A stretch of DNA of 64,000 bases from Aegilops tauschii subsp. strangulata (Eukaryota > Streptophyta > Magnoliopsida > Poales > Poaceae): contig NC_053037.3 of assembly GCF_002575655.3 (NCBI RefSeq), positions 318,831,294-318,895,293 on the forward strand, written 5' to 3'. The notes beneath the pieces are model-generated. The model was not told the origin of the DNA. It ran no database searches and saw nothing but the letters and a program-made list of their open reading frames with translations. Position 1 is the first letter of the stretch; each line of letters begins with the position of its first letter. Shown one piece after another: positions 1-10,074 of the stretch. Made by a program: the position numbers and the translations under genes.

Positions 1-857
1 GTCATCAACAGCAGCAGGGAGGTTATCAGACCAATCCAAAGCAGCTTAGCGGTGGGCAGTATCATGTGTTTACCACCAGTCTGTGTAAGCGAGATCAGAA
101 GCTTCATAAGAGGGTTGTGAATGCTGTTGAGCCGGCGGTTCCACGCTACTTGCGGTGGTCTGAGCAGCCTATAGTGTGGAGTAGGGAGGATCACCCTCCC
201 CGGGTGGATAATTCGGGTCACTTGGCCCTGGTGGTGGTTCCTCAGGTGGGAGGATATAAGTTCACTAAGGTGCTCATGGATGGAGGCAGCAGCATCAACA
301 TCCTCTATTATGAGACATACCGTCGTATGGGGTTGATTGATAAGAACCTCAGCCAGTCCAACACTATTTTCCACGCTGTGGTACCTGGTAAGTCGGCTTA
401 TCCAGTCGGCAAGATTGAGTTGGAAGTGGCCTTTGGAGATGAGAACAACTACAGGGTGGAGAAATTGACCTTTGAGGTGGTCAAGATAAGAAGTCCATAC
501 CATGCTATATTTGGATGGCCGGCTTACGCCAAGTTCATGGCACGGCCGTGTTATGTGTACCTACAGCTCAAGATGCCGGGTCATAATGGGACCATTACGG
601 TTCACGGCAGCCGGAAGGTGGCCTTGGAATGTGAGGAAGGCGATGCAGCTTATGCAGAATCTGTTTGTGCAACAAAGGAGTTGGAGTTTTACAAAGAGAA
701 TGTTGACCCAACAGATATGACCTCTCTGAAAAAGCCGACTACGGAACATGAGCCGGCAATGAAATTTAAGTCGGCTGATGAGACTAAGCTTGTTGATTTT
801 GTTCCAGGAGATTCATCTCAGCAATTTAGCATCAGTGCCAATCTGGATCCAAAATAG
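1..857 (+). pseudogene. Element A gag end and protease region
   Basis: The frame is already open at position 3, so the first ATG at 66 is not a true start. The glutamine- and glycine-rich beginning is the end of Gag. The protease region follows, with the active-site-like motif VLMDGGSSINILY (about 269-307) and the flap and closing segment ending IFGWPAYAKF (about 507-536). It ends at a TAG (855-857). The same frame then resumes directly into reverse transcriptase without a shift. The TAG is also present in element C, so it predates the two insertions. It could be an old defect, a readthrough site, or the edge of a spliced intron as reported for the related Ogre elements. Confidence 0.8.
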
Positions 858-2222
858 GAAAGCGCGCTCATCGAGTTCATCCGTGAGAATAGGGACATCT
901 TCGTATGGAAACCTTCTGACATGCCAGGTGTACCTAGAGAACTCGCTGAGCACACTCTCAATGTTGATCCGAAATTTAAGCCGGTCAGGCAGTTCCTTCA
1001 GTGGTTTAATGAAGAGAGGCGGAAAGCTATTGGCGAAGAGGTGGCCCAGCTCTTGGCGGCCGGGTTTATTGTTGAAGTCTTCCACCCAGAATGGTTAGCT
1101 AACCCGGTGCTCATACTCAAGAAGAACGGCACTTGGCGGATGTGTGTGGACTACACCGACTTAAACAAGGCGTGTCCAGCTGATCCTTTTGCCCTTCCCC
1201 GTATTGATCAAATTATTGATGCTACGGCAGGTTGTGCGCGCTTAAGTTTCTTGGATGCTTATTCCGGATATCATCAGATTAAAATGGCAGTTAAGGACCA
1301 GGAAAAGACGGCATTCATCACTCCCTTTGGAGCCTTCTGCTATGTGTCTATGCCCTTTGGACTCAAGTGTGCACAGGCGACTTATCAGCGTTGTGTGCAG
1401 AACTGTCTTCATAACCAGATTGGGCGCAATGTTCATGCTTATGTGGATGATATTGTGGTTAAGTCCATAAAGGAGGAAACCCTGATAGATGATTTAAGGG
1501 AAACCTTTGATAATCTCCGGGTCTACAAGATGATGCTTAACCCGGCCAAGTGTGTTTTTGGTCTTCCTCTAGGCAAGCTCTTGGGTTTTTTGGTTTCTGA
1601 CAGAGGCATTGAAGCTAACCCGGAGAAGATCAAGGCCATCAGCTCACTGGCTAAGCCGGCGTGTATAAATGACGTTCAGCGCTTGGCGGGTCGCATCGCT
1701 GCTCTAAGCCGGTTTATAAGCCGTTTGGGTGAGAAGGCCATGCCATTATATCAGTTGATGAAGAAAACTGATAACTTTATCTGGAATGATACAGCTAATA
1801 CTGCCTTTGAGGATTTGAAGAAGCAGCTGGCAGAGCCTCCAGTCCTTGCTGCTCCGGTTGATAAGGAGCCCTTATTATTATATGTGGCGGCGAACACACG
1901 AGCCGTCAGTGTGGCTATGGTGGTGGAGCGCAAGGAGGAGGGTAAGGAGCATCCGGTTCAGCGGCCGGTTTACTATGTCAGCGAAGTGCTCATCGAGTCC
2001 AAACAGCGGTATCCACATTGGCAGAAGCTTGTTTATGGTGTGTTCATGGCGAGCTGGAAGCTTAAGCATTATTTCCAGGGTCATCCCATCACTGTGGTCA
2101 GTTCTGCCCCTCTTGGTGATATCATTCAAAACAGAGAGGCCACAGGGAGGGTGGCTAAGTGGGCTATAGAGCTCGGACCCCATGGTCTAAAATATGTACC
2201 ACGCACTGCTGTTAAATCTTAG
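858..2222 (+). pseudogene. Element A reverse transcriptase and first (degenerate) RNase H
   Basis: This continues the protease frame after the TAG at 855-857. Reverse transcriptase motifs run in the usual order: the KKNGTWRMCVDY block (about 1122-1157), PFGLKCAQATYQR, and the catalytic YVDDIVVKS (about 1440-1466). After the connection, the RNase H-like segment that starts LLLYVAANTRAVS lacks the normal acidic residues, as expected for the 'tether' RNase H of Tat elements. The segment ends at TAG 2220-2222, where element C has CAG. That makes the stop private to A and best explained by a C-to-T change. The product would copy element RNA in cytoplasmic particles; this copy cannot make full-length Pol. 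Confidence 0.85.
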
Positions 2223-4061
2223 GCCTTGGTGGATTTCATCAATGATTGGACAGAGTCACAAGTGCCCGAGCAAAAGCCGGATAACACATATTGGACCATT
2301 CACTTTGATGGTTCCAGGCAGTTGGAGGGCTCGGGGGCTGGAGTCGTATTGGCTTCCCCTAAGGGTGATAAGTTCCATTATGTGCTACAATTGATGTTTC
2401 CTTGTACTAACAATGCGGCTGAGTACGAGGCCTTGCTCCACGGTCTTCGAATGGCTAAGGAGATGAGCTTGAGCCGGGTAAGGTGTTTCGGTGACTCAGA
2501 CTTGGTGGCTCAACAAGTATCAGGCAAGTGGGACTCTAAAGACCCTCTCATGGCGGCTTATCGCCGCGAGGTTGATGCCATTGCTGGGCACTTTCAGGGC
2601 TACCAAGTAGAGCACATTGATCGCAGGAAGAACAAGGCGGCTGATGCCCTAAGCCGGCTGGGCTCTCAGCGAAAGCCGGTGCCGCCTAATACTTTCTTGG
2701 ATGTCCTGTATAACCCTTCTGTTAAATTACCTACAGAGGAAGACTTGGCTGTCCCTGACCCGGAGGCACGATTGGTGGCGGCTCTCCACATCATACCGGA
2801 CTGGACAGTACCTTATCTGGCTTACATGACCCGGGGAGAGTTGCCTGAGGATGAAACTTTGGCCAGACAAATAACCCGGCGGGCTAAGTCAATGATTGTT
2901 ATCAATGGCGAGTTGCATCACCGCAGTGTTACGGGAGCGTTTCAGCGTTGTGTTTCCCCTGAGGAAGGTCAAGAGATCTTGCGTGAGGTTCATGAAGGGG
3001 ATTGTGGCCATCACGCCGGCTCAAAGTCTCTTGTGGCCAAGGCTTTTCGTCACGGTTTTTATTGGTTGACGGCTCATGCTGATGCAGAGAACTTGGTCAG
3101 TAAGTGTGATGGTTGCCAATGGTTCTCGCGACGGGCTCATGTGCCGGCTCAAGAGCTGAGGATGATCCCAATTACTTGGCCCTTTGCGGTCTGGGGGCTT
3201 GATATGGTTGGGCCTTTTAAAAGATCCAAGGATAAGAAGACCCACCTTTTGGTGGCAGTTGATAAATTTACCAAGTGGGTTGAAGCAGAACCAGTTAGCA
3301 AGTGTGATGTAGCCACGGCGGTTCAGTTTATGAAAAAGGTGATCTTTCGCTTTGGTTTTCCACACAGCATTATAACTGACAATGGCACCAATTTATCCAA
3401 AGGCGCCATGGAGGAGTTTTGTCAACGAGAGCATATCCGACTTGATGTTTCCTCGGTGGCTCATCCTCAATCCAATGGTCAAGCTGAGAGAGCTAATCAG
3501 GAGATTCTGAAGGGCATCAAGCCCCGGCTTTTGGTCCCTTTGCAACGGACGCCAGGTTGTTGGGTGGAGGAGTTACCCTCCGTGTTATGGAGCATCAATA
3601 CTACTCCTAACAGGTCTATGGGTTTCACCCCTTTCTTCATGGTTTATGGAGCAGAAGCAGTCCTCCCCAGTGACATCCGTCATGACTTGCCTCGAGTGGC
3701 GGCTTATGTTGAAGCGGATAATGAACAGGCGCGCCAAGATTCTCTTGACTTGTTGGACGAACAGCGTGATGTGGCAGCAGCTCGATCAGCGATTTACCAA
3801 CAAGACCTGCGTCGTTATCACAGTCGCCGAGTTAAGTCCCGGGTCTTTCAGGAAGGCGATCTGGTGCTCCAGCTCATCCAAGATCAAACAGATGCGCACA
3901 AGCTATCCCCGCCTTGGGAAGGACCCTTTGTGGTCAGCAAGAATTTGCGCAACGGGTCATATTACCTCATTGACATTCGGGAGAACAAAGATTCACGTAA
4001 GTCGGAGGAAGAGACCCGTCGGCCGTGGAACATAGCTCAGCTTCGGCCTTACTACACTTGA
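2223..4061 (+). pseudogene. Element A second RNase H and integrase
   Basis: In frame with the preceding segments. The second RNase H starts near ALVDFINDWTES and shows the active-site pattern HFDGSR, NNAAEYEALLHG, GDSDLV and KAADALSRL, which mark the extra 'archaeal-type' RNase H of Tat elements. Integrase follows with an HHCC zinc region (HEGDCGHHAG...CDGCQ, about 2990-3117) and the catalytic triad in WGLDMVGPF, IITDNGTN and QAERANQEIL. A C-terminal segment ends at RPYYT and a TGA (4059-4061). No stop interrupts this part. Confidence 0.88.
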
Positions 4062-4215
4062 GCCACCGGCTCTCCTAATGTACATATTTCTCTAAGCCAT
4101 ATACATATTATGATAAGCAATAAAGCATGACCTCTGTCCTTTTTTCTCCTCCAAATGTGCACGTGTTGTTTTCATTGCAAGATTACATGATAACTTGAAG
4201 GAGGATCCGGCTTAT

Positions 4216-4603
4216 GATCGTATTTGAATCTAGCCATAAGCAATAAGGTCACTTGGGGGCTTCCTGTTCAAACGTGGGTCGTACTCGAACCAAAGAGAAC
4301 ATAGCTGTCGATACCCATTTGATTGGCAAAGTGCCGAGCTCATTGGGGAGTTTTCTTTGATCATATTTGAATCATAGTTTAACCCCTTTGAGAACCGACG
4401 TGGATCGTATTCGAATCAGCATCGTTAAACAATTCTTAAGGTCATTTGGGGGCTTCCTGTTCAAACATGGGTCGTATTCGAACCAAAGAGAACATAACTG
4501 TCGGTACCCTCTTGATTGGCATCGCCACACCCACTGGGCTATATGATCGCATTCGAATCTTACCATAACCCCTTTGGGCCGGGTCTCTGGTCGTATTCGA
4601 ACC
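4216..4603 (+). repeat. Array of seven TTCGAA-type boxes in element A
   Basis: A 15-bp box close to GATCGTATTCGAATC recurs starting at about 4216, 4277, 4359, 4403, 4470, 4545 and 4589. Three boxes form a higher-order unit of about 186-193 bp (4216 to 4403, 4277 to 4470, 4359 to 4545). The unit also contains conserved GGGGGCTTCCTGTTC and AAAGAGAACATA stretches. The array lies between the pol stop and the 3' end of the antisense gene and recurs in element C at about 21605-21990. Its role is unknown; a regulatory or boundary function between two convergent transcription units is inference. Confidence 0.75.
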
Positions 4604-5054
4604 GGAAGCCCCTAAGTTCTTCGGCTTTATCGTAAGTTTCTTCTGATTATTTCAAAGTGTGTACAGCCGGGTCTCACTTTGCCGGCTTAACATTGATTTA
4701 CAGTGTTAACTATTAAGACAGGTAAATCAGAATTAATGTACCAACCTTATTACCCGGGTTATCTAAACCGGAAGTATGCTTGCAGACCGCTAAGTGTGTT
4801 ATTACGGCTGTATTAGAGATATAATTGAGGACCAGTCTTTTTTGATTCTTATTCCGGGTTATATATCTAAAACATATGATTCTCAGTGCGGTAAGCCGCC
4901 TAGAGACTTGTGATTTGTCCTTGTATGCAGGATAGTCGAAAGCAACTATTTTGAGCTTAAGGAAACTAAATGATTGATTACGACCCGGAGGAATATAAGG
5001 AAGACAACTTCAATAGACTTCAGCATTCAATGCGTGCACGATGGCACAGCACAG
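4604..5054. other. Element A spacer between box array and antisense gene
   Basis: About 450 bp of AT-rich sequence with scattered CCGG-containing stretches such as GCCGGCTTAA and ACCCGG. I see no coding potential. It would hold the 3'UTR and polyadenylation region of the antisense gene, which reads leftward into it. The mirror sequence is in element C at about 21076-21600. Confidence 0.5.
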
Positions 5055-8000
5055 TTAAAGTGTTGACCCTATTCTATTACAAGACTCGTTGAGTCCAAAA
5101 GGGTGAGGCATTGTTTTATAAGCCGCCTGCAAAGTTAAGACGCTTGCTGGGTGGAAGTCTCCGGCTCGTCCCTCTCTTCTCCTCCGGCTATTCCCAAGGC
5201 CTGGAAAGTCGATGCCGCTCAGAGCTTCGAATTGAGCCTCCTCGTCTATTAACCCGGCCGGGTCAATCTTCGGGGCGAAGGTGTGCTGACGAGCCGGCGG
5301 AATTAAGCTGAGGGCTTCATAGCGCGGGGTCGGGATCCTCTGATTTTCCGCATTGTAACCCGGCTGGTACTTGGTCAGATCTGTGTCGTTTCCGATGAGA
5401 GTGGCCACCGGGCGCACGACCTTCACGCAGGCGGCAAAGTCCCTTTGGTCGAAGGCTATGCCGTCTTCCTTCAAACTTGGATAGCCGAGGGCGATGTCCG
5501 CCGGGTCTAACTCTGGAAGGAACGCCTTGGCCCGGCTCAGCGCGGCGATCGCTCCGGCTCTTGCGGAGGCCCGTCGCAGCTCTTGGATCCGTTGAGGCAG
5601 AACGGCGAGCCGGCGAAGAACTTCCGCCAGGTGAGTCGGCACCTCGTTGGATAAGGCCACCACAGCCAAGGCACGCTGTGACCCGGTGTAGAGCTGCTCC
5701 ACCAGGGTGTACACGGCCTTTAGCTTGGTTACCACACTCTGGTTGAGGTTGGCACTTCTGGGACCTGTTTAACAGAGTCAGATAAGCCGCCGGCAAGGAT
5801 GAGTTAGGAGATATAAAAATTCTAAACTTGATGAAAGCCGGTGAGATGACTTACTGAAGATTGCGGCAACCATCTGGGACACCTAGCGTTTTAAGCCGGA
5901 GAGTTCGATGGTCTTCTCTGAGAGAGCCTTCTCCGCCTATTCGGCCTGGTTCACCAGAGTGGCCTGCTCTTTGGCCCAGGCTCTCCGTTCAGCATCAAAG
6001 TTTGTCTTCGGCTGTTCTTGTGCAGCAATACTGGACACAAACTTAGCATTTGCTTTCCGGGTCTCCATTTCTTGCATCTTCAGCCGGTTCTTGAGATCAG
6101 AAATGTCAGCCTCAAACTTCTTGCCAGCAGCTTGCATAAATTTCCGGGTTATGGCATGAACAGTTACTATGCAAATTTAAAGTCCCAAGCGTTTTCCAAG
6201 CAAAGACACTTGGCACTTGGGGGCTAATGCATATCGAACGTTCCTATCTACAAACTACCGGCTCATGGAAATAAGCCGGAACCTAAGTCTACAACATACT
6301 CAATCATAAGTCGTCGACTTGGGGGCTAGCATGGTAAAGGTAACTATACAGTAAGTAAGAGGACAGAAGAATAATACCTTAGATTTCTGCTGGATCTGGT
6401 TCACCATGGCAATCTCTGCGTCCCGGCTCTTGTGCACTTGGCTGACGAAGCCGGAGACGATCTCTCCAATGTTCAAATTGGCGTAGTCGGTGAGGTCCAG
6501 GTTAACCCGGCGGGACTCTAGCAGCTCCCCTTTGGCGGAGCACTTGGCCAGCGCAGTAGGTCTACCCGGCTCAACAAACTCCGTCCGGGTGATTACCACG
6601 TCCGGGTCATCTGTTGGTTGAGCCGAGCTGGAGGCCTCCGGGTTAACAGAAGCTTCTGTTACGGGCTTGTTGGTTGGAGCAGCGGCCTCAGGAGCAGAGG
6701 CAGCTGGCGGTTCTTGAGCGGCTGCCTCTGGCCCAGGCAAGTCCGGCTCTTCGACCGGCTTGGTCTTCTTCGCCCTCTTGGTGAGCTTGGCCTGGGCACT
6801 GAAAGGACAGAAGGTTAAGCACAATAGTGTAAGTAAAGACAAAGTACAACATGAGATGATTATCGTTACCCGGGCACGGTCTTGAAGGCCGGCAGGCTTG
6901 ACTGCATAGAGTCGCCAGAAGAGGGGGAAGTTTCCTGATAATTTGAGTCAGAAGAGTTGAGCGGTTGACGTATAACACCTGCCAAAGGATGAAAAGGGTA
7001 CAATTTTGAGATCACCTCGGTCCGGCGTTTCCTCGATGCGTCAGGTAACCCGGAGGAGAGGTCAGTGCTTTTGTCGGTCCGGGTGTGCCGCCGGCTCTCA
7101 TGCACCTGTCGCTTCAAAATAAATTGAGGGTCTTGATAAGCTAAAGGATGTGAAAAGCTTACTTTCTGGGTTACCCTTCAGATTTTCAGCCTTGGCAAGG
7201 GCTCCGAGTCGGAGGAAAGTATCGTTACCTCTTCAACCACCGGGTTACTTGCTCCGGTGTCGTCCTATTGATGAACAAGTATTGATAAGGCGGACAGAAA
7301 TAAACAACAAATACAACAAGGACTTAGGTTACCTCTGACTCGGAGCTGTCACTTAGTTGCATCAGCTCTGAAGCAGTAGGCCTACTTCCTTTCTTGCGAG
7401 GGGCGGCTTTCTTCGCCTTTCTGGCCTTCTTAGCCGCCTCATGGTCATATTTGACCCGCCAGAACTTATCATCAGCCTGAAAAATACGATGATGATTTCT
7501 TAAAACGATTCAGATGAAAGTTATATACAGAAGAAGATGTTTAGATCAGCGACTTACCGCTGGGGCTGGGTTGGTCTTGCAGAAGGGGGCTAACCCGGTC
7601 CTCCCGCAGTCTGCCAGGCTCTCGTTCAAAAGAGCCTTGGTCATATCCTCTGCAACATCTTCAGGAAGATCGTTGCGGCTGTGTCTCTGGGGGTCGTCCT
7701 TTCGGCCCGTGTACTCGCACATTAAGCCGGGGCGTCGGCTCAATGGGATCACCCGCCAGGAGAACCAGACCCGGACCAGATCGATTCCGTTGAGACCATT
7801 GCCTAGGAGAGATTTGATCTTGTTGATGGTGGGGAGCAGAGGTTGGCGTTCTGCCTGGGTTAACTTGTCAGACAGCGGGTGAGTCGGCTCCAGACGCGAG
7901 GGGCGAAAGCCGGGCAACGGACTCTCATCAGCCGACGACGTGTCTTGGCAATAGAACCACGTCAGATTCCAGTCTTTGGGGTGGCTTGGCGGCTCTGCGT

Positions 8001-8460
8001 AAGGGAAAAGGCAGTCCCTCCGCCGCTGAATGGAGATGCCACCTAGCTCCAGACTTGGCCCATTGGCGCACTCATTCTGACGGTTCAGGTAGAAGAGCTC
8101 TATGAAGAGCAGCAGACTGGGTTCTTCTCCAAGGTAAACCTTGCAGAACACTTGGAAGTTGCAGATATTGGACACTGAGTTGGGTCCTATGTCCTGAGGC
8201 CGCAGATCGAAGAAATTCAGAACGTCTCTGAAAAACTTTGAGCCGGGCGGTGCGAAGCCCCGGCTCATGTGACCCGCAAAAATGACCACATCCCCGTCCT
8301 TTGGCTGTGGTCTCTCTTCTGATGGATCGGGGGCACGGTAGGACATGACGTCCTTCTTAGGCAGGTAGCCTGACTTGACAAAATCTGCTAATGTTTCGTT
8401 GGTGACATTGGACCTCATCCAATTGCAAGTGATGGAGGCTTTAGGAGCTTTGGGAGGCAT
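5055..8460 (-). pseudogene. Antisense intron-containing gene of element A (Transposase_28-type, 'putative gypsy type transposon')
   Basis: Coding exons inferred on the minus strand: 8460-7558, 7476-7333, 7264-6870, 6798-6378, 6131-5855 and 5764-5055. Introns of 81, 68, 71, 246 and 90 nt are mostly bounded by GT and AG, and phases match across joins. ATG 8460 is chosen because the protein then starts MPPKAPKASITCNW, as in element C. Exon 1 carries the 'putative gypsy type transposon' domain (core RGFAPPGSKFFRDVLNFF and ICNFQVFCKVYLGEEPSLLLF). Exon 2 is lysine-rich, exons 3-4 are low-complexity S/P/A/E-rich, exon 5 is coiled-coil-like, exon 6 helical. Defects private to A: a TGA in exon 3 near 7184, the acceptor before 6131 changed from CAG to CAA, and a 14-bp length difference from C in exon 6 that shifts the C-terminus. 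A TAG in exon 5 (about 5937-5939) is shared with C. Function unknown. Confidence 0.78.
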
Positions 8461-8476
8461 GGTGAAGGTCGGCAAC

Positions 8477-9082
8477 CTATGATAAAAGGAAGTGTCCGGT
8501 TTAATTATAAGCCGGAGGAAATTTACAGTTCAATGTTAAGGTGGCAGCTTATGAAGGGGACTAATGACATATATCTAAGTGCACCGGGTTATTTAAGCGG
8601 CCCGAGGTATTAAGAGTAATTTGATTGTCTACGGCCTTATCACAGATGAGCCGGAAAATTCTATGGCGCATGATCTCTTTTGAACCAGGAGGGCCTACGG
8701 CGCGTGGTCTCTTTAAACCGGAATTGTAAACCGCCATGACTCAACAAGTGCAGTTTTTTACTAAGTGTGGTGAAAACAAGTTTCACACATGGCAGTAAAT
8801 AATTTGGATCAAAATAATCGGTCGAAAAGAAAATTTCTAGACCTAAAAAAAGATGCAGGAGAAGTTCTTGGGCTTGAACAAGGCTCTTATGCAGTAAAAA
8901 GAGGGCTGCTTGCATGTGAAATGGGTGCTAAACAGTTACCGCATTGGTTCTATACAAGGCTACGATCAAAAACGGGCAGTAAAAATGAAAACTACCAAGG
9001 GGTCGTGGGCGATGGCGAAGAACACAGACGAACTGCTCGAGCCCTACTGCAGATCTGTTCTATAAGGCAGTCAGGACATACA
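8477..9082 (-). other. 5'UTR intron and leader of element A antisense gene
   Basis: A donor at 9081 (CCCT then GTATGT) and an acceptor at 8477 (TTTTATCATAG) define a 605-nt intron just upstream of the start codon. Element C has the same arrangement with 608 nt and a GTAAGT donor. First-exon leader sequence lies between about 9240 and 9082 and is GC-rich. ORFs predicted here on either strand are not conserved between the copies and are not called. Confidence 0.6.
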
Positions 9083-9264
9083 GGGGCTGGGGAGTCGCGG
9101 AGGTCGTCGCGTTTCTCTGGTCAAATCAGGGTGATGCAGCGGCCTGAGCTGGTGACGACGAGAAGACCCGCGGCGGCGACGGCGGCGGAGCTCGAGCAGC
9201 ACGAGAACAGTGAGAGGAAGGAGACGACAGAGGAAGGAGAGTGAGAAAGGCCCATTGGGCCGGC

Positions 9265-9273
9265 CTATTTATA
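9265..9273 (-). promoter_or_regulatory. TATA box of the antisense gene, element A
   Basis: TATAAATAG on the minus strand, flanked by GGCCGGCC, about 805 nt upstream of the antisense start codon. The identical box sits 806 nt upstream of the start codon in element C. It lies inside the element but outside the LTR, so the gene appears to have its own promoter. Confidence 0.6.
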
Positions 9274-9542
9274 AGGGCGAGCTCATAAGTGGGCGCGAGA
9301 AACAAGGAGACCACGGCGTGGTTATCTCCCCACGAAACGCCTCGATTTTCGGGATGGCAGTAAAGATAAGATCCGTTGCGGATCTGGTGGAGTAAAAAAG
9401 GGCTTAATAGAAGATGACGTCATGGCGGATTACCCGGAGTTCAGAGAATGACGTCACACCGGGTTATGGCCTTCACACAAATGGTAAGCCGGAGATTTTT
9501 TCTGTCGAAAGAATTGAAGATTGACATGAGCCGGCTCAAATC

Positions 9543-9556
9543 AATCTGGGGCCTAA
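9543..9556 (+). other. Polypurine-tract region of element A
   Basis: AATCTGGGGCCTAA directly precedes the TG that starts the 3' LTR. It is the expected plus-strand priming site, although it is only partly purine. The same sequence stands next to the 3' LTR of element C. Confidence 0.55.
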
Positions 9557-10074
9557 TGTTGAGGATATAGACCTTAGAGTCAGCCGCTAGGAGGGGCCGG
9601 GTTACTCTTATGGTCATTGCCAGAAGCCCGGTGCCAAGCTTGAAGACGGTGGGCCAAAGATGGGCTTAAGACCCGGATATGGTTTAAGGCCCGTAGTTAC
9701 AATCGTTATTAATGTAGAGCTTGTAGTGTAAGGCAAGAATAGTTGAGAGTCCGAGCCGGACACTCTTATGAGCTGGCCGGGACTCTGAGAGCTGCTGGGC
9801 GTCAGCCTCCCTATATAAAGGGACGACCCGGCAGCGGTTTAGGGACAAGTAAGATCTCATCGAGAGCCAGGCATAGCAGTTTAGCTCCCTGGTCATCGAA
9901 ACCCTAATCAATACCACCTCGACTGGACGTAGGCTTTTACCTTCACCGTAAGGGGCCGAACCAGTATAAACCCTCGTGTTCCTTGTCCCGCTTAACCCCT
10001 TCAAGCTTCCTAGCTGCCATGGCTCCACGACTAAGTCCTACTTCAAGGACATATGCCGTGATAATTCCACGACA
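9557..10074 (+). repeat. 3' LTR of element A (518 bp)
   Basis: It begins TGTTGAGGATATAG and ends CCACGACA. It has the same length as the full-length LTR of element C at 16105-16622, to which it is clearly homologous in reverse orientation. TATATAAAG at 9812-9820 is the probable LTR promoter TATA box. Base 10075 returns to the coding sequence of element B. Confidence 0.92.

Larger units (their letters stand above)
1..10074 (+). mobile_element. Element A: Tat-lineage Ty3/gypsy LTR retrotransposon, 5'-truncated by the window edge
   Basis: The element reads, in order: end of gag, protease, reverse transcriptase, degenerate RNase H, a second RNase H, integrase, a TTCGAA-box array, an antisense intron-containing gene, a polypurine tract and a 518-bp 3' LTR. 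The double RNase H and the extra gene after pol are Tat-lineage traits. The right edge is exact: the LTR ends ...CCACGACA at 10074 and the next base resumes element B's chromodomain coding sequence. The expected 5-bp target duplication would be GAGGT (10075-10079), but its partner lies left of the window. Element C at 16105-29043 is a close relative in opposite orientation. Confidence 0.9.

Noticed and set aside
4216..4603. CRISPR-like array of spaced repeats
   Set aside because: Boxes are imperfect, spacing is uneven (44-82 bp), the spacers themselves repeat, and the setting is a plant retrotransposon.
8789..9244. 151-codon plus-strand ORF in element A
   Set aside because: It is opposite the leader and 5'UTR intron of the antisense gene and is not conserved at the matching place in C.
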